From: Pocillopora verrucosa
Taxonomy: Eukaryota; Cnidaria; Anthozoa; Scleractinia; Pocilloporidae
NCBI RefSeq assembly: GCF_036669915.1
Contig: NC_089324.1
Span: forward strand, 10,620,335 to 10,684,334
DNA: 64,000 bases
Reading direction: 5' to 3'
Shown: piece after piece, positions 10,365 through 20,399 of the stretch
Position numbering within the stretch: position 1 is the stretch's first letter
Layout: every line of letters begins with the position of its first letter
Notes under the pieces: generated by a model
Told to the model about the DNA's origin: nothing
What the model saw: the letters and a program-made list of their open reading frames with translations, nothing else
Database searches by the model: none
Made by a program: the position numbers and the translations under genes

Positions 10365-12604
10365 AGGGCATGTAAACCCAAAAAACGTTCATTTTCTTTT
10401 CACATAGATGTTTAGTAAATATATCAAGTACACCAAAGGTACCATTCGTTTATTCCCAAAAGTCCATTTTCACTTTGTAAAAGCTCTTCCAAATTCTAAA
10501 CATTCGCCATCTTGAATGGCGCCATCTTTCCTGTGACGTCACGGGTGGACCCTCCAAAGTCTCGTTTTAAAATCGCGTGAGGCACGAAGGAGTCTTTTCT
10601 ACAGCCGTTGTTTGCTGGTCTCGTCATGATTTTTTTACTTTCAGTTTGCTTCAATATATTCAATATTTTCGTAATGGTGAAGCATTGTGTCGTCCAGTTT
10701 TGTACTGATTCAAACAAAACTGGGCATACAATGCAAATATTTCCAAATGACGCAAATTTGAAGCGACAATTTGTGAAATTTGTTCAAGTGAAAATAGCCG
10801 ATTTCGTCGAGCCATTCGAACGTTCTGTTGTTTGTAGCAGTCATTTTTCTTCCTGGTGCTGTACCGACGATTCAGGCCCCACCAGAAGCAAATTATTCGG
10901 AAGTATAAAAACGACCCATACAGTCGGCAGACGACGAGGATTCGGAAGTGGCCGACCGAACTGAGAAAGAAGTTGAGCTCTTCAAAAGTTAGAGGTCAAC
11001 AGAGAAAGTAAAAAATCGATTTACATGAAAACGTTTCGTTAATTAAACAACCATAGCTCTATTGGTTCTCTAAAAACATCTTTTTTTCTCATCTAATGAA
11101 ATATTATGGGGAAGCCAGTTGTTCGGGAGCCAGCGCTGAGCCCGTAAAAGACACTGACCTGTCTGAACCTTTGCCTGAATTCGAAACACGTATCAAAGAA
11201 AGAGAATTCGTTGATATCAGTGTGTAATAACGTGATCTGGAATTTTGTCGGCTCGATACAAAGAATTCTATACAGGATCCCATAATCAACCCTTATGTTC
11301 TATAAGAAAATAAAAGCCAGCCCCACTTGGTGCTTCCTTTGAGAAACCCTGCAGAGAAACAGCAGAAGAATTTGTGTCACGGTTTTCACAGCAGTGAAAA
11401 TACATTCAAAGGTCATCATTTTGAGTACAACTTAAAAGATCCTGATTTCAGCTTGCAAAACTATCTTTTCAATATTTCAAATCGAAGCAAACACAAACAG
11501 GGTTGGATAATTATGAAGGCCACACAAGGAAATGTACATGATACAACTTGTTTATCGATGGAAATGCTTCTGAGATGAAGGATATTGTTTACCGCACAAG
11601 ATAGCACAGCGACCCTAAAGTGTGTGCCGAGATATCTCCAACACCAACGAACAAGCTATCTGTGGGCAATTTAGCGAAATTTCCTGCCAGGAAAGAAGCG
11701 AAAAACAACTAGCTCTAGTACTGTATTATTAAATCAATGGCAGAAACAACTCAAGTAAATCGATCTCAAAATGTAACAAAACAGATGAAACAGAAAATAT
11801 TTAGCTTAATCGTTTCCGGTGTGATTATCTGTGCTTTGCTGCTGCCTGTACGCGTACTTGGCCGTCTCCAGCACCCAGAAATCGAGGCAAATTGACTGAA
11901 AACCTGGATGCTCAGTGATACAACTTATCTGGGTTTCAGGCCATTTTGCCACAATTGCCCTATTTCCGTACAACAAACACTTTCATGAGTTGTCGGCATT
12001 GGTTGACAAGTTCCACACTCGCACCTTCGATAATTTTATATAAAACACTTTCAGAAGCTCAAGTTAAAAAAAATTCTGTTTCATTCCTTTAGATTGTACC
12101 CTCGCTTCATTGCATTTTCATGTTAAATGCAAATAAATCACAAAGTAAATTAAATACCAGTCTGAGTTTCCGAGACGGTCGCATCGCTGTCGACATGTTC
12201 TGTACTGTCTTCGTGCGGATCGCTTCGGTGAACCCTACGCGGCTCATATTGTTAAGGACGTGGCCCAGACTCTCCTGAAGATTCTGGATTATCCCCAGCG
12301 CTGTCATGTACTAAGCTTAAGGCATTCGAGTCGCTATCTTCTGGAAAAACATCTTCCGAACTACCGCTACTTACACGAACTCCCACACCAGTTCTACTGG
12401 GGAATATGTGTTGCACAATATTTTGGTTCCACCGCTTACGTCACGACTTCTCGCTATTGTTTTTACCGGAAATGGAATTTCAGTTGAAAATGCCAATTTT
12501 CTCCTAAAATAAGTCGAATTGGAAAAAACTAATTTCAAATTCGTTTTCTACGCCACTTTTTACATAGTATAAGAAAAGCATGTATTTTTGGGTTTACATG
12601 CCCT
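10365..12604 (+). mobile_element. Kolobok-type DNA transposon, non-autonomous, nested
   Basis: 2240 bp with inverted termini AGGGCATGTAAACCCAAAAA and its complement, flanked by TTAA on both sides (10361-10364, 12605-12608). It encodes a THAP finger near the left end. TTAA targets plus a THAP domain are the hallmark of the Kolobok superfamily. The catalytic core is not found: 11100-12480 has only short broken frames. Removing it restores continuity with the right arm of the host element (GGAAGCTCATTAAGTGAGAAT against GGAAGCCCATAAGCGTGAGAAT). Confidence 0.75.
10674..10964 (+). CDS. THAP-domain fragment of Kolobok-type transposase
   Basis: Frame from ATG at 10674. The N-terminus MVKHCVVQFCTDSNKTGH has the first Cys pair (C-X4-C), a mid IFPND matches the FPxD of THAP fingers, and CSSHF supplies the C-X2-H pair (C2CH zinc module). 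The usual Trp is Phe (RQFVKFV). The domain ends about residue 65; the tail to the stop is short and basic. THAP modules bind transposon ends in Kolobok and P elements. The rest of the transposase is missing, so this is a remnant or a DNA-binding-only protein. Confidence 0.65.
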   Translation: MVKHCVVQFCTDSNKTGHTMQIFPNDANLKRQFVKFVQVKIADFVEPFERSVVCSSHFSSWCCTDDSGPTRSKLFGSIKTTHTVGRRRGFGSGRPN

Positions 12605-14757
12605 TTAAGTGAGAATAATACAGAAGATGACCAACGTTTTTGACAGAGCAAGGTTGGTCTTTATAAAATCCTTTCGATCTAAAACATGTTAGTAAACGTA
12701 AGGCACTGCCAATTTTTTTTAAAATAAAGCTTCAAAGGGATAATGACATATCGTAGCCGCGTATGGCGCATATGCACCTATTGTACTTATTTCTATCAAG
12801 ACAGTTGGAATAATGTTGGTGTCTCTCTATTCCAGGAGTCCTTATTTTCTGAATACGAAGACTATGGTCACTTCTAGCTAGAAATTTTTTTTTTCTTTGC
12901 ACGTACACGACTTTATCAGTTCATAGATCAGACCAATGTATGGCGCTTTTCGTATAGCAAGAAGGGAATCAATGTCCAAATGGAAATATGTGCATATATC
13001 TTGAAGGAAAGAAATACTGTTTCTGGCTTGTTCGTGGCATACAGTTGACAGAGATTGCATGTGTCATAAAAAATGGGATGACTAAGCTGGTACTCTTGAA
13101 TTATCTTGTCACGAGCTGAGGAGTGTGCCATTTCTTCATCAATGGCTGGTACATCGATTTCTGCTACCGATCCCACCTGTTTGATCTTTGCTGCTGACCT
13201 TGAGGAATACGACTTTGTCTGCTGTGGTGATAAAAACTCGCCAACAGCAAATCGACGCTCACCATTTTCATTTTTAGCACGACGCATATCACTCGGATCT
13301 TCTTTGTAACCAGTCTCCTGGCCAAGTTTGAACTTTTCATCTAGACAATTCTCTTGGTTTTCGTTGAAATGCGTTGATTTCTTAGACGCCCTCAGAGCCC
13401 AGCCTTCCGAAAGTTTTGTCGAGCTCGAGCTTGACATCAGTACAGTGGAGCTGGCCATCTGAGGTTGTGTGCTTGTTCCTTCTGTCAGCTTTTGCACATA
13501 AAGTAGCTTTGCTTTATCGATGAGGGTAGTTTTATCTTCTTCTATCCTGTACTTGCCGTAAATAATATAATATTCGAGATTCGAATACTTCTGGAATTCA
13601 AAGACGCATCCTTCAGAGGGACATGAAAATAAGCCATTATGGAATACCTCTTTACTTTTGTCTTGGGCTTCACCTTCATCTTTCTCCTTTTCTTCTACTA
13701 CTTCCACTGGGGCATTCTCCGATGATACTTCAGGGCGCTGTGTAGCCGTTTGATTTGACGTTTCCACAAAATCTCCAGAGGAAAGCTCTATTGCAGTCGA
13801 AGATATTGGTAATAGACTCACTTGAACTAAAAAGAAAAACACTGAATATTAATATTTCTAATAAAAATTTAACATTGCAGAGGACCATTTATATTTGTAG
13901 TTTATAACTAGCGGTTGTGCAATTTAAGATAATTTCGTATTGATTCTCACCTGGTGCCTTAGACCACTGAAGGGTTTTCCCTTTCCCTACGTTATAAGTT
14001 CTCCACACAGTGACACTTTTCCCGTTATTTGTGTAGCTGAAATGATTTTGTGTGTTAATCCCCTTCCATTTGCCTTGAGTGGCGACTGTTTCATCTATTA
14101 CGGTGTCAACAAGGGCAACCCTCACTCCACTTACTCCACCGTGGGACAGAGTGGCATCTTTGAAGTCAGCGGCAGTCAGAACGTCGTTACCTTCATTCAC
14201 ATATCGCCGAACATGTCCTTTGGTGGTGGTAGCCTTGCGGTTGCACGGACCTTTGCCACCCTGTTGATCGCTAAAGTCGACCCTCTTGATCAGAATCCCA
14301 GTTTGACGTGACAAAAGTGGGCATAAAGTCACCATAATAACACCATGATAGCACCCCGCATTATCTTGACACAAGAAGGCTCTTGTTATTTCTGGGTGCT
14401 CCTTTTTTAAGGCTGTGAGTACATGCTTTAGGATCCATACTACTGCATCACTGTTTTGGCTTGTATTTTTAACAACGTGGATAATTAACTGGCTCTATAT
14501 TCTACCATTTTTCTTACGGACTATGACACTAATGTGCCAAGAGCAAACCAATCTGCTTGCGATTCACGATATCTTTGAGGCAAGAACTTCATTGCCCAGT
14601 CCTGGGTAATGAGGATGGAATTATCGTCGAGCTCTTTTAAGACAACCGTTCGCACTTTGTCTTGTACTGACCTCAGAAAATGTGCTTTCCGTGCGTCCAC
14701 AGCGAGAACCACTTGCTGGTACATGTACAGCACGTCATCTCGATCTTCTGTACTCAT

Positions 14758-15548
14758 GTCTGCAAGTTGAATTAATGACTAGTTCTGCGATTCCATTCTT
14801 CAGCTGTTCACGGCACTAGCAACTCTTTGACGTCGCTCAGCGCGTATGTGATACAGTGCTCTGCAACACTTGAAGCAAGAGATACGTGGACCTATATAAA
14901 CAACAACAACAATAACAACAAAACCTGAGTAAGTGCTATTAGTAATGTGTATGCCTGTCTAGTCTTGAAGTGCCAATAAGGACAAGGTCGGCCTTCTTAC
15001 ATGCCTTTCTTTTTTAATCTATCTTTTGACTTTTTAGTTATAATACCAATTCTTATCCCTACATTCCCAATATTAAAGTGCCTCAGAGTTTTGTTAGGCT
15101 GCAAGAAATCCCTATATTCCCATTGCTAACTGTCCGCGGAGAATTGTTTACGAGTCAAATGTCCCCGCGGACAGTGGAAAAGGGAAATAGAGGGACTGCT
15201 CGGAGGCTCGAATAAATAATATCTCAAGACACGAAGTGCAATCTTGCATCAATATGAACCTGACTCATCTGCTATGGAAGAGTGATGAACAGAAAGGGTT
15301 TCAAAATTTTAAATTTTTCCTATAACTGCCTTTATTTATTCGGCATTTTAAAATATTGCCGCGCGTCCGTTTTGGCGATACCTTGCCAAATTTGGTCACC
15401 ATCTTAATGGTACATGCTGTAAAACGCATAATTTTTAAGATGGTCATGATTTACGCTTATTCTCCAAGATAGATTTGATGAACAAAGCAGACTATGGTGT
15501 CAAAACCCTTTATAAAGAAATATTTATTGGTAGTGATTGTATATTACC
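14758..15548. other. Intron-like stretch inside the large element
   Basis: No open frame of note. It holds a short CAACAACAACAATAACAAC run at about 14899 and otherwise AT-rich sequence between two exons of the broken gene. Confidence 0.5.
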
Positions 15549-16800
15549 TTAAAGTCGTTTTGAGATATTGCTTGCCTTCCTTGAATACTTTTCTAATCGT
15601 TTTGTTGTTGGATTATCACTTCCATGATTGGTCAGAGATTCAGCAATGGTCGCCAGGTCTTCTAGTTCTTTAGTTCCCTTCGCTGATAGATAATCAAGTC
15701 CTTGAAGAGACTTTCTTACTGTTGTTGAACACAATACCAGGATGCGTTGCATAGTTGATGCACTGAAGGGCTTGAAGTTAGTCTCCAAATAGTACTGCTG
15801 GTATTGATCGATGACGCGCTGGTTTACCATCGTTTGTATAACATTTGGGGTTTCAATGATTTTACCACCTGATAAATACAATACAAATAACGCTTCCCAA
15901 AAGGCAAGTCCTGGATTACATGAGGACTCGTGAGGAAAGACAAAAATGATCGAACTGGGAATAGTCCATTCGCATCTTTGTACTTCTTGCAGTGGGCAGC
16001 GGTATTCCACGACCATACTTCTTAATGTGGTGTCTTGCGGGTTATGCCTGGTAGATACTCTTGAAGCTTCGAAAATGGAACCAAATCTGCCTTTATGGAC
16101 AGCACTTGCCTTCGTGTTTACCAACCAATACCATGTTCATATTTTTCTGTTAGAGCTCTTAAATAAATCGTTTCACTTTGATCGGCGTTTTCTACAGTGC
16201 GTCATCAACCAGCCTGGCATTCTTCACTGCTTCCCATAAAGCACCAGCATCCCCAAGAGCAATGACTTCCAGTAACGCAACAATGGATTTGCTTACCTTT
16301 GATATGTGTTTCTTTTGGCTCTGTGCTTTCAACTGGCTAAACGTTTTCTTAGATTGCATGTGCTATCGACTCCGCAATTTCGGATTTGAATTTTCTTTTT
16401 CGTTTTCCGTTTTCGTATGGAATTTTGAAAACGGATTACGATTCGTGTTTGGTTTTCTGTTTTCGGTTTATGGCATTGAAATTGACAATTTTTGTTTAAG
16501 CGGGAATATTTAGGAGACTAAGATGGCGGCGTTAGAAAATGTCTTAGATAAAGACTTTGTCGGCCGGTTTCTTATCGAACAGAAACATACTCACGAGGAG
16601 CTTGTCACTGAAATCAAGGCTCGATATCCGAATCTAAAGGGCTGTAGTTTACGAAGCGTAAAAAGGTTTTGTAATCACTAAGGAATAAGGAAAAGAATGA
16701 GGGTGCGCAATGCAATGCAAGCCCCGGCCCTCCCCCAAACCCATTTCGTAAAACACTGTAAATATAATGGATATAATTTGAATGTATATGATATGTATAC

Positions 16801-16912
16801 TTATTAAATAAATGAATGAATGGATGAATAAATAAATAAATAAATGAAGGAATGAATGAAGGTATGAAAGAAGGAAGGAATGGATAGATAGATAGATAAA
16901 TAAATAAATTGT
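16801..16912 (+). repeat. Tetranucleotide microsatellite (AATG/AAGG/AATA types)
   Basis: Degenerate runs of GAAT, AATA, GAAG and GATA. The overlapping minus-strand frames rich in Ser, Phe, Ile and Tyr (16614-16970) are products of the repeat. Confidence 0.9.
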
Positions 16913-17004
16913 AGGCATGAACCAATGCTTTATAGCGGAGCTCCCAGAGCGTAGCCCCATAATTATTCAAAATAGTAGTAACCCATCAAGCCGAAAAAAT
17001 TTGG

Positions 17005-17045
17005 ATGTACGACCGTACTACCGTACGACCCTACGACCGTACAAG
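17005..17045 (+). repeat. Short CGTACGACC tandem motif
   Basis: Four to five degenerate copies of an 8-10-base unit around TACGACCGTAC, in intron 1 of the broken gene. Confidence 0.8.
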
Positions 17046-17085
17046 GTGCTACTTTTTACATGCGTGGTCAACTGTACCGCGGGCA

Positions 17086-17165
17086 AGCCAACGCCACGGC
17101 TTTGTTCAGTGATCAGTGCACTGGTCTCCGAGTCGGACGACCTAGGTTCTAGTCCTGGCCGGGGC
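17086..17165 (+). repeat. tRNA-derived SINE fragment
   Basis: It contains a B-box-like GGTTCTAGTCC (17143-17153), an upstream TTCAGTGATCAGTG like a decayed A box, and an anticodon-arm-like CTGGTCTCCGAGTCGGAC. The body after GGCCGGGGCAAGGCG is short. It is a retroposed tRNA-like fragment, not a working tRNA. Confidence 0.5.
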
Positions 17166-17692
17166 AAGGCGTTGTGCCCTTGAGACGTGCGAGCTCCACT
17201 TTTAGGCTTGGCTAAATCTATATATTATTAATGACAACATATAATGCTGACTGGCATCCTGTTGTCTTGGATTAAAGCGTTTATGTGGATTCAAGAAATA
17301 AATCTTAAAGCAAAGATAGAATCCAGGGCATTGAACCGTGTCACAATATGACCTCATTGATCTTAGTGCCAAATATAAAAGCAGGACAAAGGGGGACACA
17401 GTTTTTGCCTTTGCTAAACATTCTTGAAATTTTTGATAATGAGATATTTACCTGCTATGGCGAGAAGAAGAATGGACTCACTTTCCAGCTGAGCATAAGG
17501 GCATTTATATGTTTTAAGATGACCTTGGATGTCTCTTTTGCACTTAGTTATGACGATGCATTTACTTTCTCCACTGGTCTTGCAGGAACTACAAGAACCA
17601 CTAACGAGCTCGGAGTAGCTGCATGTCGCCATTTTAGCAAACGAAGCAATTTCAAACAATGGTAAGCAAGAAAGAGGACGGCGAAGATAAGC

Positions 17693-18382
17693 ATTCTCAC
17701 GCTTATGGGCTTCCTGTGTGTAACGCAATCACATACCATCGATCGCACTGCAGTGGCGAGAAATGGTAGCATGGATAAGTTTTGAAAACGGTGGAGCGGA
17801 CTTAAGTGCATACTCTTGGAATGGAAACCACTTCTAAAGGTGACATTTTGTGTAATTATAGCCTGGGCAATTCCTTCTGATGTTAAAAAAGTTTTTGTTA
17901 TCGTTGGGTTGGTATCAGTTGGGAGTATGGCCGTTGTAACAACATAGACCAGCAATTTGCAGATGCTAGACTATCGAAAATTGCCCAGATTGCCTTGATT
18001 CTTTGGCTTCAGGAGAAAATTATGTATGTTAAATGTGAAGGAGACCTGTTTCGAAATTTTTATACGATATAAGAGGGATTCGAGTGTCTTGGTAATGTTT
18101 TTTTTAGTGTGACGTGCAAGTCACTTTGGTCATGTAACGCGCTTCTTGAGCTCAAATACGCTTTTATAAATCGCTCTAAAAATTCGGAGTTTAAGTAGCC
18201 CAGAGTTTTATTGCAGTTTCTAAAGGAAGAAACCTTGTTCTTGACAATGGTTATTGTATCAGTTTATGGAGCCATGTAACAATGGCCGATTTTAGTCGCC
18301 AAAATTGAGCTATGTTTTGATGGGTGAAGTTTTACCCGAATTAGAAAATTAGTAAAAAAAATCGTTTTTTAAGGAATCTTGG
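17693..18382 (-). repeat. Right inverted arm of the large element
   Basis: Inverted copy of 9687-10364 and 12605-12616, uninterrupted. It would hold the promoter of the minus-strand gene starting at 17632. Confidence 0.85.
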
Positions 18383-18679
18383 AAAAAAAAAACTTTAGAA
18401 CCTTTAAAAAACACCTCTTGTTTTAGAATTATGAATTATGTGGTTTCTGAAATGCTGGCGGAATAGACTTTTTCGGCCGTTATCTTGAGGTGCCCTATTT
18501 CACCGGGAAAATACGATTATGAACCCCCAAATCACAAAATGCCACCGTTTTCCCAAAATATTTTTTTTTTCGGCATTTTTTATATTTTTCCGTAACTAAG
18601 GCCATTCATTCCTATGTTTGAAAAAATTTCAGTTCTTTTATTTTCAACACCTTTGCTCGATTTTTACAGACGACCACTC
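18383..18679. other. Outer segment of the large insertion, ending at TTAA
   Basis: Not part of the array unit and not matched at the left end. It ends TTTTTACAGACGACCACTC directly before TTAA (18680-18683), where block C resumes. The complement of its last 40 bases is at 48579-48618, inserted at the same point of another block C. It is probably the true terminus of a TTAA-target element. Confidence 0.45.
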
Positions 18680-19761
18680 TTAAAATACTCAAAGGTACAT
18701 TTTGGCTAAAACTATTGTTTGTTTAGTTTAAGAGCAAGCTGTGAAACCGTTATTTCCTTAGATATTTTTTAAGTAAAAATTCGATTTGTTTTGCATGTAT
18801 GGAGCGCCGTCTTTTCCCATAATTTTTTAATTGCATGAAAACAATATATAAACAATTGCGTTTAAGTTGTTTTAAAACAATTGGTTCATACGTGCATTCA
18901 TAAAGACATAGAGCGCGTGGGAAGTTTTGAAACGACACCTCAAGCAACTACTTCTCTGTGGCTATCTAAATTTCCCGTATGTCGGCCATGAGCGCGCGCT
19001 AAAGTATGAATCAATTGTTAATTCAAAGTGACAGTATGGATAGCTAGTGGATACCCTGTATAACACATAGAGATATCAGATTTCATGAAAAGGAATTGAT
19101 TTAATCAATGGTTTTTGATATCTCTGCTTCGATAATCTTGTGGAGTGATGGTTTTAAATCTGTTCATAGGTGCACAGCTGTCCTGAGGTTGCGACGTTTG
19201 AGAGTCGTGTAGCCGAACTAAAACCGTGTGTACCTGATCTAGAAATGTATACAAGCGTGCAGCTATAGAGCCATGCAGTCACAGTTGCTTGGGTAAATCA
19301 ATCAAAATCTTTGTTTCACTGCACAGAGTGGGTTAACTTATCGCATGTTATGACTATATTTGGTCACGGATGATTGACATCAGGTTCGTTGGCCTGACAA
19401 TTTTGGTGGATGGTACTGTTGGCACGCATTTTTTCGCAGTATTTTGTTTGTTATTACAACGCAATATGAGTTAAGTACAAGTAGGAATACCACTGCCACT
19501 ACGGTACACACCATCAAAGACAAAATTTCGTTTGGAATTTGTCAGTTAAGTGTGTGGCGTTCTCTGAAGTGAAGAGAGCTTGAATGACCTTCATAACGAT
19601 CAGGTGGCTTTTATATTAAAGGGTAACATGACAGACTCAGAGTCTACATGAATTAGCCAGATCAAGGAATCTAGAAAGCATTGAAAATAACAGAGCTGCC
19701 ACTTGTCAAGCCTTTATGTCAAGTATCGTTTAAAAGTTAGAACCTTCTAAAACATTTGCAG

Positions 19762-19944
19762 AGAAAGCTCGCAAAATTAGATCCAAATCCCAGTTCTGAT
19801 AACTCGAACGCTTGTTCGTGGGATTCCGTCATTCACGTATACCGTAGGGTATACCCCCAGATACCTTTAGAAGATAACAGCACAAATTTGACATATGTTG
19901 AAGGGCCAAATTTTGTTTTCCTAACACACATTTCAGTTGTCTTT
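19762..19944 (+). other. Exon-like block E, unit 2 (unrecognised)
   Basis: Bounded by CATTTGCAG and GTAAGT: 183 nt, a multiple of three, open throughout. It encodes RKLAKLDPNPSSDNSNAC..., with VYRRVYPQ and NFVFLTHISVVF. The same 183-nt interval is open at 59910-60092. At 63581 it is open but the donor has changed to ATAAGT. The copies near 29500 and 31510 have frameshifts. I do not recognise the family; it may be a partial gene duplicated with the array. Confidence 0.45.
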
Positions 19945-20094
19945 GTAAGTGACTTCTTGTTTCTCTATTACATCTAGGAATTTTCTAACGTTAACGTTTG
20001 AAGCATACCTTTGGAGAGCGTAGATTTCTTTCAAGCCTACGAAATGTGCTGTTCAAAGTAGGTAAAGTGTCCTCGTATATCCAACGTTTTATGA

Positions 20095-20232
20095 ACACGA
20101 CACAGATATCAATTCTGCACTTATAAAGTCATTTCAATCTGGTTCTGAGATTTCTTTCATTTATAAGACCGCTGCATCTGCATTGCTGGAATCCCTTCAG
20201 AAGAAAACGGAGCTGCTAAGAATATTCCCAAA
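20095..20232 (+). other. Exon-like block F, unit 2 (unrecognised)
   Basis: Open frame DTDINSALIKSF... with ASALLESLQKKTELLR, ending at a GTGAGT donor. It is repeated at 32010-32151 and, partly, at 29800, 60240 and 63910. It follows E by about 150 bp in every unit. No family recognised. Confidence 0.4.
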
Positions 20233-20399
20233 TGTGAGTGGTAACTTGACCTTTGCAGAGAAAAATTTCAATATTTCACAAGTATTTTACTATTTTTTTA
20301 CAGTACGGTTAGCTTAGGATCGATCGATCTTTTATTTTTCTCGTAAGATTTAATCATTTTATTTGCCTATTGTTTAATTTAAGGTAACATGTCGTGAAA

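Larger units (their letters stand above)
12928..17632 (-). pseudogene. Multi-exon RNase-H-like/C2H2 gene of the large element, broken
   Basis: Minus-strand exons, in order. 17482-17632 is Cys-rich: ATG, MATCSYSELV, donor GTGAGT. About 15549-16359 holds ALLEVIALGDAGALWEAVKN, then KYGRGIPLPT, TPNVIQTM and RKSLQGLDYLSAKG. About 14521-14770 has ITQDWAMKFLPQRYRE. About 13950-14374 has CQDNAGCYH then FSDQQGGKGPCNRKA, with donor GTGAGA. 12928-13830 has CPSEGC in a C2H2-like finger whose histidines are replaced, then a homeodomain-like tail ending GEFLSPQQ. I associate this order with a multicopy family of uncharacterised cnidarian proteins (from memory, not searched). The DWAMKF, QDN and FSD aspartates could form a DDE-type RNase-H core, which is inference. 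A stop near 16195 and at least two frameshifts between 15880 and 16010 show it is dead. Confidence 0.6.
9687..18382. mobile_element. Large DNA transposon candidate with ~690-bp inverted arms
   Basis: The left arm (9687-10364 plus 12605-12616) is the inverted copy of the right arm (17693-18382). Both outer ends read CCAAGATTCCTTAAAAAACG. A decayed multi-exon minus-strand gene (12928-17632) fills the interior, with its start codon about 60 bp inside the right arm. Together these suggest a DNA transposon whose terminal repeat carried the promoter. A Kolobok-type element is nested in the left arm. No target duplication is seen at the arm ends. The right end may extend to 18679 (see that entry) with the left end deleted. 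The superfamily is not recognised. Confidence 0.6.
18684..20340 (+). repeat. Array blocks C-D-E-F, unit 2
   Basis: C (TAAAATACTCAAAGGTACAT), D (19000-19340), E (19762-19944) and F (about 20095-20232), in the order seen again at 28450, 30400, 58800 and 62440. E and F look like exons; see those entries. Confidence 0.7.

Noticed and set aside
16614..16970. Ser/Phe/Ile-rich proteins on the minus strand
   Set aside because: They are translations of the tetranucleotide microsatellite in two frames.
10115..17955. Two homologous proteins at 10115-10318 (+) and 17548-17955 (-)
   Set aside because: They lie in the two inverted arms, and their likeness is that of the DNA. Only the ATG at 17630-17632 with its GTGAGT donor looks like a real first exon.
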